Source of the DNA: Flavobacteriia bacterium 40-80
Lineage (GTDB): Bacteria; Bacteroidota; Bacteroidia; Flavobacteriales_D; Crocinitomicaceae
Direction of reading: 5' to 3'
Assembly (NCBI GenBank): GCA_001899145.1
Contig: MKVF01000017.1
Span: 62,001 to 126,000, forward strand
Length of the DNA: 64,000 nucleotides
In this document: in pieces, positions 33,111-42,128 of the stretch
How positions within the stretch are numbered: position 1 is the stretch's first letter
How the letters are laid out: the number at the start of each line of letters is the position of its first letter
Translations under genes and position numbers: made by a program
Notes under the pieces: model-generated
Told to the model about the DNA's origin: nothing
Database searches by the model: none
Seen by the model: only the letters and a program-made list of their open reading frames with translations

Positions 33111-33440
33111 ATGGAAACGATTAATCAGCAAATCGCATCAGATGAATTGAGCCTGTTGTACTTTTACACCAATTGGCATTTACCTTCCAAACAGATTCTG
33201 GAAGAGCAGCTGACCTTGCAGAATAACGATTTTAAAATTATCCCGGTCAATGCCGATCAGCAGCACGAGTTGGTCAGCAGATTTAAAATTATAGGAATTC
33301 CTTCCTTCCTTGTTTTTCAAAACGGAGAAATTGTAATCAGACATAGCGGAATGCCGGAAGAAAGCACTGTTTTACCCTGGCTGAAAAAGGAAGCAGAGAA
33401 CGCAAAACTAAAAAATGAACAATCTGATAATGAATTATAA
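33111..33440 (+). CDS. Thioredoxin-fold protein without active-site cysteines
   Basis: A 109-residue protein. The fold is seen in LLYFYTNWHLPSKQILEEQL, FKIIPVNADQQHELVSRFKI and the cis-proline segment IGIPSFLVFQNGEIV. In thioredoxin the active site reads WCGPCK; here it reads WHLPSK, so both cysteines are replaced (His and Ser) while the Trp, Pro and Lys remain. There is no cysteine in the protein, so it cannot do disulfide exchange. It may serve as a binding or scaffold protein. It sits 2 bp after DUF983 and its last 26 bp overlap mtnC. Confidence 0.85.
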   Translation: METINQQIASDELSLLYFYTNWHLPSKQILEEQLTLQNNDFKIIPVNADQQHELVSRFKIIGIPSFLVFQNGEIVIRHSGMPEESTVLPWLKKEAENAKLKNEQSDNEL

Positions 33441-34125
33441 TAACGTAAAATATATTTTAACAGACATTGAAGGAACGACCACTTCCATTTCTTTTGTATT
33501 TGAAGTGTTATTTCCTTATTTCCGTAATAACATTCAACGGCTGGAAGCCCTTAAGGATACTGAAGCAGTGAAAGAGGTATTTGAACAGACAAAAGATTTA
33601 GTTAAACAGGAAGGAAAAGAAGTTGAAACATTTCAGGATTTCATCACTGTTTTACAGGAATGGAGCCTGGCAGATAAAAAAGTGACTCCTTTAAAGACTG
33701 TTCAGGGGCTGATCTGGAAGATTGCTTATGAAAAGGGAGAAGTGAAAGGACACGTTTACCCGGATGTGCTTCCGTGCTTTGAAGCGTGGAAAAACGCAGG
33801 TCTGAATATCGGAATTTTCTCCTCCGGCTCTGTGGAAGCGCAGATTTTATTATTTAAATACAGCACTTCAGGAGACCTGACAAAATACCTTTCTGATTAC
33901 TTTGATACAAAAACAGGAATGAAGCGGGATCCTGAAACGTACAGAATAATCGCAGAAAAGCTAAAGGTAAATCCCTCGGAAATTCTGTTCCTTTCAGATA
34001 TAAAAGAAGAATTAGAAGCAGCTGATGTAAACGGATACCAGACATGCCAGTTGATCCGCGAAAACAGCAAAGCTTCGTGGAAATATGCTGTTAAAGATTT
34101 TAAAGAACTTGAAATAAACCAATAA
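33415..34125 (+). CDS. mtnC: Acireductone synthase (2,3-diketo-5-methylthiopentyl-1-phosphate enolase/phosphatase)
   Basis: A HAD-family enzyme that enolises and dephosphorylates the methionine-salvage intermediate. About 230 residues; the ATG at 33415 is used, but the ATG at 33430 (NYNNVKYILTDIEGTTT) is nearer the usual start. The HAD motifs are ILTDIEGTTTSIS (nucleophile Asp, with Glu-Gly in place of the usual spacing), IFSSGSVEAQ and LFLSDIKEELEAA. It overlaps the thioredoxin-fold gene by 26 bp, and its stop codon overlaps the mtnA start. The other salvage genes (mtnB, mtnD, mtnK) are not in the window. Confidence 0.93.
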   Translation: MNNLIMNYNNVKYILTDIEGTTTSISFVFEVLFPYFRNNIQRLEALKDTEAVKEVFEQTKDLVKQEGKEVETFQDFITVLQEWSLADKKVTPLKTVQGLIWKIAYEKGEVKGHVYPDVLPCFEAWKNAGLNIGIFSSGSVEAQILLFKYSTSGDLTKYLSDYFDTKTGMKRDPETYRIIAEKLKVNPSEILFLSDIKEELEAADVNGYQTCQLIRENSKASWKYAVKDFKELEINQ

Positions 34126-35207
34126 TGAGTAAATTCAGAACTATCTGGACGACAGATGACCGTTATGTAGAAGTAATTGACCAACGCTTGTTGCCGCACG
34201 AGCTGGTTATTGTTAAGCTGACAACCTATCAGCAGGCAGTAGAAGCCATAAAAAGCATGATTGTCCGTGGTGCGCCGCTTATCGGAGCAACTGCTGCTTA
34301 CGGGGTTTATCTGGCAGTTCGTGAAATGATTGAAAAAGAGCTGAATCCCGATTATCTGGATACTGCATTTTCAGAATTAAGAGCTTCCCGCCCGACAGCG
34401 GTCAATTTATTCTGGGCACTTGATAAAATGCAGGATGCCCTGGATAATGCGGATAATTTTTTGCAGACAGCCTGGGAAATGGCCGGGCAAATTGTAGAGG
34501 ACGATGTAGAGACCTGCCGTATGATTGGCGTTCACGGTTTACCGATTATCGAAGCGCTTTCCAAAAAGAAAAACGGAGAAGTTGTAAATATTCTGACACA
34601 CTGTAATGCAGGAATGCTGGGTTGTATTGAATGGGGAACCATTACATCACCAATTTATCAGGCAGCAGAGAAAGGAATCAAAGTACATGTGTGGGTAGAT
34701 GAAACACGCCCGAGAAACCAGGGAGCAAATTTAACGTGTTATGAATTGACAAAACACGGTATAGATCATACACTGATTGTTGATAATACCGGAGGACACC
34801 TGATGCAACATGGTTTGGTTGATATGGTAATTGTGGGCACAGACAGAACAACCCGTAACGGAGATGTTGCTAATAAAATCGGGACTTACCTGAAAGCGCT
34901 GGCAGCAAAAGACAACAACGTGCCGTTTTACGTTGCACTTCCTTCCACCACACTGGATACAACGATCAAAGATGGTTTAAAAGAAATTCCGATCGAAGAG
35001 CGCAACCAGGAGGAAGTGAAGTATGTCGTTGGGAAATCAGCTTCCGGAAAAGTAGAACCTGTACTGATCTGTCCGGATACAACAAAAGCTGTTAATTACG
35101 GATTTGATGTGACACCGGCAAGGCTGGTAACAAAGCTGATCACTGAACGAGGTGTTTGTGATGCTTCTGAAGAAGGAATTTTAAGTCTTTTCCCTGAAAG
35201 GCAATAA
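34125..35207 (+). CDS. mtnA: 5-methylthioribose-1-phosphate isomerase
   Basis: Converts methylthioribose-1-phosphate to methylthioribulose-1-phosphate in methionine salvage. 360 residues, the usual length. Motifs are IVRGAPLIGATAAYG, THCNAGMLGCIEWGT with the catalytic Cys, WVDETRPRNQGANLTCYEL and GTDRTTRNGDVANKIGTY with the catalytic Asp. Eukaryotic eIF2B-alpha is a homolog but the Cys and Asp support an isomerase. The ATG overlaps the mtnC stop by 1 bp and a terminator follows. Confidence 0.95.
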   Translation: MSKFRTIWTTDDRYVEVIDQRLLPHELVIVKLTTYQQAVEAIKSMIVRGAPLIGATAAYGVYLAVREMIEKELNPDYLDTAFSELRASRPTAVNLFWALDKMQDALDNADNFLQTAWEMAGQIVEDDVETCRMIGVHGLPIIEALSKKKNGEVVNILTHCNAGMLGCIEWGTITSPIYQAAEKGIKVHVWVDETRPRNQGANLTCYELTKHGIDHTLIVDNTGGHLMQHGLVDMVIVGTDRTTRNGDVANKIGTYLKALAAKDNNVPFYVALPSTTLDTTIKDGLKEIPIEERNQEEVKYVVGKSASGKVEPVLICPDTTKAVNYGFDVTPARLVTKLITERGVCDASEEGILSLFPERQ

Positions 35208-35225
35208 GAAACTCTCTTAAAAAAG

Positions 35226-35260
35226 AAATCCCGAAATAGCTCATTTCGGGATTTTTTCTT
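35226..35260 (+). terminator. Rho-independent terminator after mtnA
   Basis: A perfect 12-bp stem (35226-35237 with 35243-35254) has a 5-nt loop, followed by T tracts on the plus strand and A tracts upstream, so it may work in both directions. Confidence 0.92.
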
Positions 35261-35269
35261 TATCAGTCT

Positions 35270-35330
35270 TAATTTTTCTAATATTCTAATCTGCTAAAAT
35301 TCTGGCTTCTGGTCTTCTTTATTCTGTATT
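35270..35330. repeat. Degenerate 7-8 bp tandem repeat in intergenic gap
   Basis: Units of about 7-8 bp beginning with TCT or TGCT (TCTAATAT, TCTAATC, TCTGGCT, TCTGGTC) run between the mtnA terminator and the stop of the adhesin gene. Fourth array of this class in the window. Confidence 0.55.
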
Positions 35331-38007
35331 ACTTTCTGACAATCGTAATAAATCCTTGTCTTAATTCCTCTCCGTAGGTCAGCTTATAGAAATAGACACC
35401 ATCTGCCAACTCGCTTCCGCTGGACATATCCTTCCCTTCAAAAACAGGTCCGGCAGATTCCTGCTCCCAGACCTTATTTCCCCATCGGTTGAAAATCTCA
35501 ATTTTAAACGGAAGACAGGAAGTGAAATAAACGTTCATATCCAGCACATCATTTTTTCCGTCATTGTTAGGAGTTATGATATTCGGGAAATCCGCCACGA
35601 GAGGAGTGAACTGTCCCAGAATGGTCATTGTAATAACTGATGCCGGGCTCGGACATCCGTTCACCTCTATATATACCGAATAATTTCCTTCGTTTTCTTC
35701 TGTTGCCTTGATCGTGTTTTCTCTGTTGTTGCTGGTGAAATTTTGAGGTCCCGTCCAGTAATAAGTTGCTCCGCCGATTGCATTTGCACTGAAGATAAAA
35801 TCATCTCCCGGGCATTCGATCGGTGAATTGGAAGTAATGATTGGTGCATTCGGGAAAGCATAGACAGTTACCGGTTTTACAATTGTATCCTTACATCCAT
35901 TTACACTCGTAACAACTAAAGTAACAGACTGATTGCCGCTGTTTGGATAGGAAGTGCCTGGATTATCTGCTGTGCTGGTTTGCCCGTTTCCGAAATTCCA
36001 TTCAGAAGTAAGTGTGGTATTATCGGCAATCGTGCTTGTGTTCTGAAATGCAATATTTTCTCCGGGACATGCCGAAGTATAATTGAAATCCGCTACAGGC
36101 AGCACGTTTACATTTACCACTTTTACGACCGTATCCTTACAGTTATCAGGAGTGGTAACGATCAGTGTTACATTGTTTCCGTTAGGACTTGGAAAAGTCA
36201 CCTGAGGACTGGTTTGAGTGCTTGTCTGCCCGTTTCCGAGGTTCCAGCTGGAAGACAAGGTGGAATTGTCGGGCGTTGTACTTGTATTTTGCAGCGTGAT
36301 CTGAGCATTTACATCACAGCTGGTATTGTAAGTGAAATCTGCTACAGGCTGTGCGAAAACACCTACAGGTTGAGCAATAGTATCTTTACATCCGTAAGGA
36401 GAAGAAACAATCAATGTCACAGTAGAAGTTCCAAACCCCGTAAATGTATTTTGCGGACTGGAAATAGTGCTTGTCTGCCCGTTTCCGAAATTCCAGAAAG
36501 ACGTTAAGGTTGAATTATCCCCGATAGTGCTTCCGTTGGTAAAATTAACGATAGTATTGGCCTGACAACCTGCGTTATGTGTAAAGACGGCTACAGGCTT
36601 GTCATTTACATTTACCGTTACCGTGTCTTTTACCTGGCAATTATACCGGTCTTTAGTTGTTACAACATATTTGGTCGTGTCCATCGGAGCAACTGTCTGA
36701 GAAGTTTGCGAAGGGCCGTTATCCCAGGTATATGTATAAGGAGCTGATCCCAGTATAGTTGATGTAACACCTATTGAAGTGCTTTGTTCCTGGCAAAGCG
36801 TTATAGGAGCTGTCACATTGGTAACCGGGCATAAATTTACTTCTATAATAGATTTTGAACCGGAGCTCGTACAGGAAAGGTCATTCCATGTTCCGGGATT
36901 AGCTCCTGTCGGATAGATCTGAACACAGTCTTCATTTCCTGACTGGTTCGGTTCTCCGGGAGCCCAGTTAGTATAGGTAACCGGAGATTGATCGTACCAT
37001 ACAAATGTTCCTTCCACCTGCTCGTCGTTCAATCCGATCCAGATAACTCCTGTCTGATTTAACCGCACCAGCTCATCCAGGATACATTGATTTTCTGCTG
37101 CGGACTGAATAGAGATCAGATTAGCCCCCAGCGTTTGTGCGAAAGCTTGTGCGGCACTTCCCGTCATAGTCTGAGGATTCAGGAAATACATGGAGCAGTC
37201 ATCCCAGCAGCCTTGCAGCTCAATGCAGCCGGCATTGGAAAAAGCTGTCCGGATCATATCCATATCACAGGTAAAATCAGGATCTATACAGCCGTTCGGA
37301 TTATTTCCGGGATCGCATACACAATCGTCAAAGATATCCAGGATACCATCGTTGTCAATATCTCCGTTGTTGGGAGTATTGGAATTTGCAACCATTAACA
37401 GGCCGTAAGGATTGGACGTTGGCGGATTTGAACCGTTTGGCGTATTGTACACGAGAATGTCAATATGATTTGTACCGACCAGCCATGGACCGTTAATAGT
37501 AATGTTCAATTGTGAACCGGCAGCATAACCGCCTCCGGATATTCCGAGCGGAACGTCATTAAGGAATACATTAGTGATAGAGTTATCAACATACCCTGAA
37601 AAAGACAGCGTATAAGTTCCGGCTTGTGTAACGCTGACTCCGTTACAATCAGAAGGTAAATTTAATGTAAGCCTAAAAAAACGATAACCGTCAGCAGTAT
37701 TATTGGCACAATTGGCATCATTTCCCGTGATCCAGTTCGCATTATTCATAGGTGGAGCCAACGTAGAAGGGTTAACCCATGCATTCGGAGCACAGTTATT
37801 ATTAATCAATGCCGGCGTATATGTTGCGCCACTCGTGGTCGTGGGCTGTGTTGAATACCATTGAGAACATGTCCATACGGGATCGTTTGTTCCCACAGCT
37901 CCCTGCCCTGTTGATAGGGTAGTGGGATTAGGGAACATTTGGGAAAATACGTTCAGACTAAGTAAAGAAAAAGTTATAATGTTGACGAATAGTTTAATTG
38001 TTTTCAT
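35329..38007 (-). CDS. Lectin-PKD surface adhesin with T9SS type B (CHU_C) sorting domain
   Basis: An 892-residue secreted protein. In order: signal peptide ending LNVFSQ at about 23; a beta-rich binding-type domain at about 35-215; a thrombospondin-3-like calcium loop (DIDNDGILDIFDD, about 220-245); a C-type lectin domain at about 255-385 with the sugar/calcium motifs EPN (APGEPNQSGNED) and WND (GTWNDLSC); an Ig-like region at 390-475; three PKD repeats of about 82 residues each with WNFGNGQTS; and a C-terminal gliding-motility-associated tail (ITPNNDGKNDV, FNRWGNKVWEQ, ADGVYFYKLTYG). EPN predicts mannose-type binding. The start at 38007 is chosen because the -7 box at 38029-38036 would overlap the upstream ATG at 38031. 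Mono-cistronic. Confidence 0.9.
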   Translation of the reverse strand: MKTIKLFVNIITFSLLSLNVFSQMFPNPTTLSTGQGAVGTNDPVWTCSQWYSTQPTTTSGATYTPALINNNCAPNAWVNPSTLAPPMNNANWITGNDANCANNTADGYRFFRLTLNLPSDCNGVSVTQAGTYTLSFSGYVDNSITNVFLNDVPLGISGGGYAAGSQLNITINGPWLVGTNHIDILVYNTPNGSNPPTSNPYGLLMVANSNTPNNGDIDNDGILDIFDDCVCDPGNNPNGCIDPDFTCDMDMIRTAFSNAGCIELQGCWDDCSMYFLNPQTMTGSAAQAFAQTLGANLISIQSAAENQCILDELVRLNQTGVIWIGLNDEQVEGTFVWYDQSPVTYTNWAPGEPNQSGNEDCVQIYPTGANPGTWNDLSCTSSGSKSIIEVNLCPVTNVTAPITLCQEQSTSIGVTSTILGSAPYTYTWDNGPSQTSQTVAPMDTTKYVVTTKDRYNCQVKDTVTVNVNDKPVAVFTHNAGCQANTIVNFTNGSTIGDNSTLTSFWNFGNGQTSTISSPQNTFTGFGTSTVTLIVSSPYGCKDTIAQPVGVFAQPVADFTYNTSCDVNAQITLQNTSTTPDNSTLSSSWNLGNGQTSTQTSPQVTFPSPNGNNVTLIVTTPDNCKDTVVKVVNVNVLPVADFNYTSACPGENIAFQNTSTIADNTTLTSEWNFGNGQTSTADNPGTSYPNSGNQSVTLVVTSVNGCKDTIVKPVTVYAFPNAPIITSNSPIECPGDDFIFSANAIGGATYYWTGPQNFTSNNRENTIKATEENEGNYSVYIEVNGCPSPASVITMTILGQFTPLVADFPNIITPNNDGKNDVLDMNVYFTSCLPFKIEIFNRWGNKVWEQESAGPVFEGKDMSSGSELADGVYFYKLTYGEELRQGFITIVRK

Positions 38008-38028
38008 AAGAACGATAAAAATACATGA

Positions 38029-38036
38029 CAAAGGTA
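38029..38036 (-). promoter_or_regulatory. Promoter -7 box of the adhesin gene
   Basis: Minus-strand TACCTTTG, a full match to TAnnTTTG, 21 bp before the ATG at 38007. The upstream ATG at 38031 lies inside it. Confidence 0.6.
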
Positions 38037-38102
38037 AAAAATACTTATGGTTGAAACCACGTTTTTTGTTAACTTATAAAAGATAAATATTCATTTATAA
38101 GT

Positions 38103-39287
38103 ATGAAAGAGAAAACTTTGCACGATTGGTGGAAAAGTAAAAATATTGACTTCAGGACAGCTCCGTTTTTTGAAAATGACCTTCAGGTCATTGATTTCGG
38201 GATTTACAACACGCATGAGAATGGCCCTGACTTTTTTGATGCGAAGGTCAGAATGGGAACAATTACCTGGTGCGGAACGGTGGAAATTCATGTGTGCTCT
38301 TCCGATTGGGATAAGCATGGACATCAGTTTGACAGCGCATACAATAATGTAATTCTGCATGTGGTGCTGAAGAAAGATAAAGAAGTCTATAACTCCAGAG
38401 GAGAGAAAATACTCACAATTGAGATACAGCCTTTTAACCTGAACGATAGGCTTCCGGAATCACAAATTCCCTGTGCAGGATTAATACACGGTTGCAGCCG
38501 GTTATCAGTAATCAGTGAAATGGAACACTCACTGCTCAATAGGCTGGATAGAAAAACGAGCGCGATTCATTCACGGCAGCATATTTATCACCTTGATCCG
38601 GAAGCGGTATTTGGGATGCTATTGTTCAGATCGTTTGGAAATAAGATCAATCAGTGGTATTTCGAGCAGTTGTTTATCGCTGCTTATCCTTTCCTGAACC
38701 GGTCAAGAGGGCATGAAACAGTTTTGATCTTTGGCTTATCCGGTCTGGAAATGCCGGCTGATATAACCGAAGAATGGAACTATCTGAAATTAAAATTTCA
38801 AATAGTGCAGACTACGGAAATTCAATGGAAATCAAAAGGATTCTTTTCAGGGTCTTCCCCAAAAAAACGGATAATACAGCTTATAACAATGTATCAGTAT
38901 TTAAAGGAGCTGGACTGGTTGTGGTTACGAGCAGAGGATTGGATAACAATTAAGAAAATGATAGTGAAAACCAAGATTTTGTCAGGGAATCAGTTTGATT
39001 TGATACTGATAAATGCAATTGCTTTATTCTATTGGTGGTATGCGGAATACTCGGGGAACACAGAATTTAAACATAAAGCGACTGATCTCCTGCTTTCACT
39101 GCCTCCGGAAAAAAATGCCATTACCCGCTATTGGGAAAATCTCGGGATTAACAGCCAAAACGCATTTGATTCACAGGCATTGTTGGAATTAAAAAATCAA
39201 AAATGTACTTTTACAAAATGTTTAGAGTGTAAGATCGGACAGCAATTTTATGAACATAACGAAAGAATTACGAAGCCTGGTAGTTAA
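38103..39287 (+). CDS. DUF2851 family protein
   Basis: A 394-residue cytoplasmic protein of a family found mainly in Bacteroidota, with no known function. The N-terminal third carries the family signature NGPDFFDAKVRMGT, VEIHVCSSDWDKHGHQ and AYNNVILHVVLKKD, with acidic and histidine residues that look like a metal or nuclease-type site. The C-terminal half is helical and ends with CTFTKCLECKIG, a cysteine cluster. It overlaps the start of the PspC-domain gene by 38 bp. The two are next to each other in other Bacteroidota, as far as I recall. Confidence 0.9.
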   Translation: MKEKTLHDWWKSKNIDFRTAPFFENDLQVIDFGIYNTHENGPDFFDAKVRMGTITWCGTVEIHVCSSDWDKHGHQFDSAYNNVILHVVLKKDKEVYNSRGEKILTIEIQPFNLNDRLPESQIPCAGLIHGCSRLSVISEMEHSLLNRLDRKTSAIHSRQHIYHLDPEAVFGMLLFRSFGNKINQWYFEQLFIAAYPFLNRSRGHETVLIFGLSGLEMPADITEEWNYLKLKFQIVQTTEIQWKSKGFFSGSSPKKRIIQLITMYQYLKELDWLWLRAEDWITIKKMIVKTKILSGNQFDLILINAIALFYWWYAEYSGNTEFKHKATDLLLSLPPEKNAITRYWENLGINSQNAFDSQALLELKNQKCTFTKCLECKIGQQFYEHNERITKPGS

Positions 39288-39516
39288 GATTAATTTCTTT
39301 TTTGAATTAAAATCTTATGGTGTCTGCAGCTGGATCGCCCGTAAATTCGGAGTGGACATTTCAAAAGTCCGTTTAGGATTTATCTACGCTTCATTTGTTA
39401 CGCTCGGATCGCCGTTGCTCCTTTATTTACCAATGGCATGGATCTTAGAAAATAAACATTTATTCAAATTCCAGAAAAGAAAGAGCGCTTCCATCTGGGA
39501 AATTTATTTAGACTGA
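39250..39516 (+). CDS. PspC-domain membrane protein
   Basis: An 88-residue protein. The PspC domain shows GVCSWIARKFGVDISKVRLG (residues 24-43) followed by one membrane hairpin (about 44-66). PspC proteins sense membrane stress in the phage-shock response in some bacteria, but in Bacteroidota the role is open; no pspA is nearby. The first 38 bp lie inside the end of DUF2851 and the stop overlaps the ATG of the next gene, so the three genes are translated together. Confidence 0.8.
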   Translation: MNITKELRSLVVKINFFFELKSYGVCSWIARKFGVDISKVRLGFIYASFVTLGSPLLLYLPMAWILENKHLFKFQKRKSASIWEIYLD

Positions 39517-40403
39517 TGAGAATACTTATTACCGGCTCAAACGGTTTGCTGGGGCAGAAGATTGTAAAGCAATGCCTGAAGAATAAAATTGAATTTATTG
39601 CCACTTCGAAAGGAGGAAACAGAAATTCCGATTGCCCTGATGACCGTTATGTTTCCATGGATATTTGCAATAAACCGGAAATAAACAACGTATTTCAGGC
39701 TGTTTATCCGACACATGTGATTCATACGGCAGCAATAACAAATGTTGATTATTGCGAGTTGAACCCCGAAGAATGCCGGGAAGTGAACATTCAGGCAACT
39801 CGGTATCTTTTTGAAGCAGCAAAGCAATATCAGGCACATTTTGAATTACTTTCCACCGATTTTGTCTTTGACGGAGAAAAAGGAATGTACAAAGAAACGG
39901 ATGATGTTCATCCCCTAAGTGTATATGCCGCTTCAAAAGTGGATGCGGAAAAGGTCTTGCTGAAAAGTGACTATAAAAACTGGTCAATTGCCAGAACAAT
40001 TATTGTTTACGGCACAGCAAATAATTTGTCCCGTTCCAATATCGTTTTATGGGCAATAGATGCTCTTCAGAAACAGCAGCCAATGAATATTATTGATGAC
40101 CAGTTCCGTATGCCTACCTGGGCGGACGATCTGGCATGGGGCTGCCTGGAAATCTGCAGGAGAAACAAAACCGGTATTTTCCACCTTTGCGGACCGGAGC
40201 TGCTTTCCATCTATCAGATTGTGGAACGCGTTGCCGGTTACCTGAACGCATCAATGGATCATGTAAAAATGATTGATTCTTCTACACTGAATCAGCCTGC
40301 AAAACGTCCGCCACGTACAGGGTTTGACCTCTCAAAATCCCGAAAAGAGCTGAATTATAACCCTAAAACAATTGAAGAAACACTGAAAGAGCTGACAGAT
40401 TGA
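39516..40403 (+). CDS. RmlD-like NAD-dependent sugar reductase (extended SDR)
   Basis: A 295-residue extended SDR. It has ILITGSNGLLGQKIV at the N-terminus (GxxGxxG), HTAAITNVDYCELNPE, LLSTDFVFDGEKGMYKETD, and the catalytic YAASKVDAEK (Tyr and Lys). This matches dTDP-4-dehydrorhamnose reductase (RmlD) and methionine-adenosyltransferase beta-like relatives. The dTDP-sugar context is missing here, so the substrate is not certain; rfbB lies 38 kb away. Its ATG overlaps the PspC stop by 1 bp. Confidence 0.85.
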   Translation: MRILITGSNGLLGQKIVKQCLKNKIEFIATSKGGNRNSDCPDDRYVSMDICNKPEINNVFQAVYPTHVIHTAAITNVDYCELNPEECREVNIQATRYLFEAAKQYQAHFELLSTDFVFDGEKGMYKETDDVHPLSVYAASKVDAEKVLLKSDYKNWSIARTIIVYGTANNLSRSNIVLWAIDALQKQQPMNIIDDQFRMPTWADDLAWGCLEICRRNKTGIFHLCGPELLSIYQIVERVAGYLNASMDHVKMIDSSTLNQPAKRPPRTGFDLSKSRKELNYNPKTIEETLKELTD

Positions 40404-40477
40404 ATTAAGAATATTTTTACAATTTAAAAAACTTCTCTTATTTTAGGGCTCATTTATTGAAAATACAAAACGAAACT

Positions 40478-42118
40478 ATGGCAAATATCTGGCGAAAAAA
40501 ATCCATATCCTCCTTATTAGCGGAAGCTAATGAAACAACGGGTCTGAAACGGTCTTTAAGCTCAGCATCTTTGGTTGGTCTGGGAATAGGAGCGATCATA
40601 GGAGCTGGTTTGTTTTCCCTGACGGGTATTGCAGCAGCTGACCATGCCGGGCCGGCCGTAACACTGTCTTTTGTTTTAGCAGCTTTGGGATGCGGTTTTG
40701 CCGGATTATGCTATGCGGAATTTGCCTCTATGATTCCGATTGCCGGTAGTGCTTACACTTACTCCTATGCGACAATGGGAGAATTTATGGCCTGGATCAT
40801 CGGTTGGGATCTGGTATTGGAATATGCTTTAGGAGCTGCCACTGTCGGAGTGAGCTGGGCCGGCTATTTCAATAAGTTGCTTCATCAGTATGGTTGCGAT
40901 TTGCCGGTTGAATTTACGAAATCCTTTGCTGAAGGAGGAATGATAAACCTGCCTGCGATTGTGATTGTAGTTCTTCTTTCACTGCTCCTGATAAGAGGGA
41001 CAAAAGAGTCGGCAGTGATCAATAATATCCTGGTAATTGTTAAAGTAGCTGTTGTCTTACTGTTTATCTTCCTTGGATGGGGGTATATTAATGAAGCGTA
41101 TCATCAGCCGTTTATTCCGGAATACGTTCCTGCGCATACAGATCCGGAAACGGGAAAACATGTGGACAGCTTTGGTGGTTTTCCGGGAATTGCTGCCGGA
41201 GCAGCCATGGTGTTTTTTGCTTTTATCGGATTTGATGCAGTCTCCACTGCGGCACAAGAAGCTAAAAACCCTCAGAAGGGAATGCCGATCGGAATTTTAG
41301 GTTCATTGCTGATCTGTACTTTGTTATACGTGCTATTCTCCTATGTAATGACAGGATTGGTTCCGTACACTGCTTTTAAAGGAGATGCTTCCCCTGCAGC
41401 GACGGCCTTCGCAGTTACACCTTATAGTTTTCTGCAGACCGGTCTGATCATAGCGATTTTAGCGGGCTATACCTCTGTGATATTAGTCATGTTGATGGGA
41501 CAGAGCCGTGTCTTTTATTCAATGAGCAAGGACGGCTTATTACCAAAATTCTTTTCAGAAGTACACAGGAAATTCTCAACACCCTGGAAAACCAATTTGT
41601 TTTTCATGGTGTTTGTGAGCCTATTCGCGGGCTTCGTTCCGGTAACGGATCTGGGGCACATGGTGAGCATTGGTACTTTACTGGCATTTTCACTGGTATG
41701 TATCGGGATTTTGATTATGAGAAAAAAAATGCCGGATGCACCCAGAGCATTTAAGACACCTTTAGTTCCATTCGTTCCGGTAGCAGGTATTATTGTTTGT
41801 GGTTACTTAATGATTTCCCTTCCGTTGGAAAGCTGGAACCGTTTAATTATCTGGATGATGCTGGGCTTTGATATTTATGTTTTTTACGGCGTTAAAAAAA
41901 GCATTCTGTCTGCAACAAAGGAGGTAAGAAGCAGTAAAGCACTTTACTGGTCTTCCCTGTTGCTTGCGGTTGTTCTGATACTGATTTCTTATATACATTA
42001 TATTAATATTAAATCACCATCCGGAACGGATAAAGGATTATTAACAGGATTCGTTGTTTTTTCACTGATCCATATCGTAATTTATCTTTTTGTATTACTA
42101 AAGAATAAGGATAAATAA
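40478..42118 (+). CDS. APC-family amino acid permease
   Basis: A 546-residue membrane protein with 12 or more helices. The first helix has the family signature GLGIGAIIGAGLFSLTG, followed by CYAEFASMIPIAGSAYTYSY. It is a cationic-type (CAT-like) amino acid transporter in its overall resemblance. The ATG at 40478 (ANIWRKKSISSLLAEANE) is typical of these proteins in Bacteroidota; a TTG at 40457 is in frame but less likely. The helix-hairpin-helix gene starts 10 bp later in the same direction. The substrate is not decided by sequence. Confidence 0.92.
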   Translation: MANIWRKKSISSLLAEANETTGLKRSLSSASLVGLGIGAIIGAGLFSLTGIAAADHAGPAVTLSFVLAALGCGFAGLCYAEFASMIPIAGSAYTYSYATMGEFMAWIIGWDLVLEYALGAATVGVSWAGYFNKLLHQYGCDLPVEFTKSFAEGGMINLPAIVIVVLLSLLLIRGTKESAVINNILVIVKVAVVLLFIFLGWGYINEAYHQPFIPEYVPAHTDPETGKHVDSFGGFPGIAAGAAMVFFAFIGFDAVSTAAQEAKNPQKGMPIGILGSLLICTLLYVLFSYVMTGLVPYTAFKGDASPAATAFAVTPYSFLQTGLIIAILAGYTSVILVMLMGQSRVFYSMSKDGLLPKFFSEVHRKFSTPWKTNLFFMVFVSLFAGFVPVTDLGHMVSIGTLLAFSLVCIGILIMRKKMPDAPRAFKTPLVPFVPVAGIIVCGYLMISLPLESWNRLIIWMMLGFDIYVFYGVKKSILSATKEVRSSKALYWSSLLLAVVLILISYIHYINIKSPSGTDKGLLTGFVVFSLIHIVIYLFVLLKNKDK

Positions 42119-42128
42119 AGCCGGAGCC

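Noticed and set aside
35880-36600. Regular repeats that might be a CRISPR array
   Set aside because: The period is about 250 bp and the sequence encodes PKD domains; it is a coding repeat.
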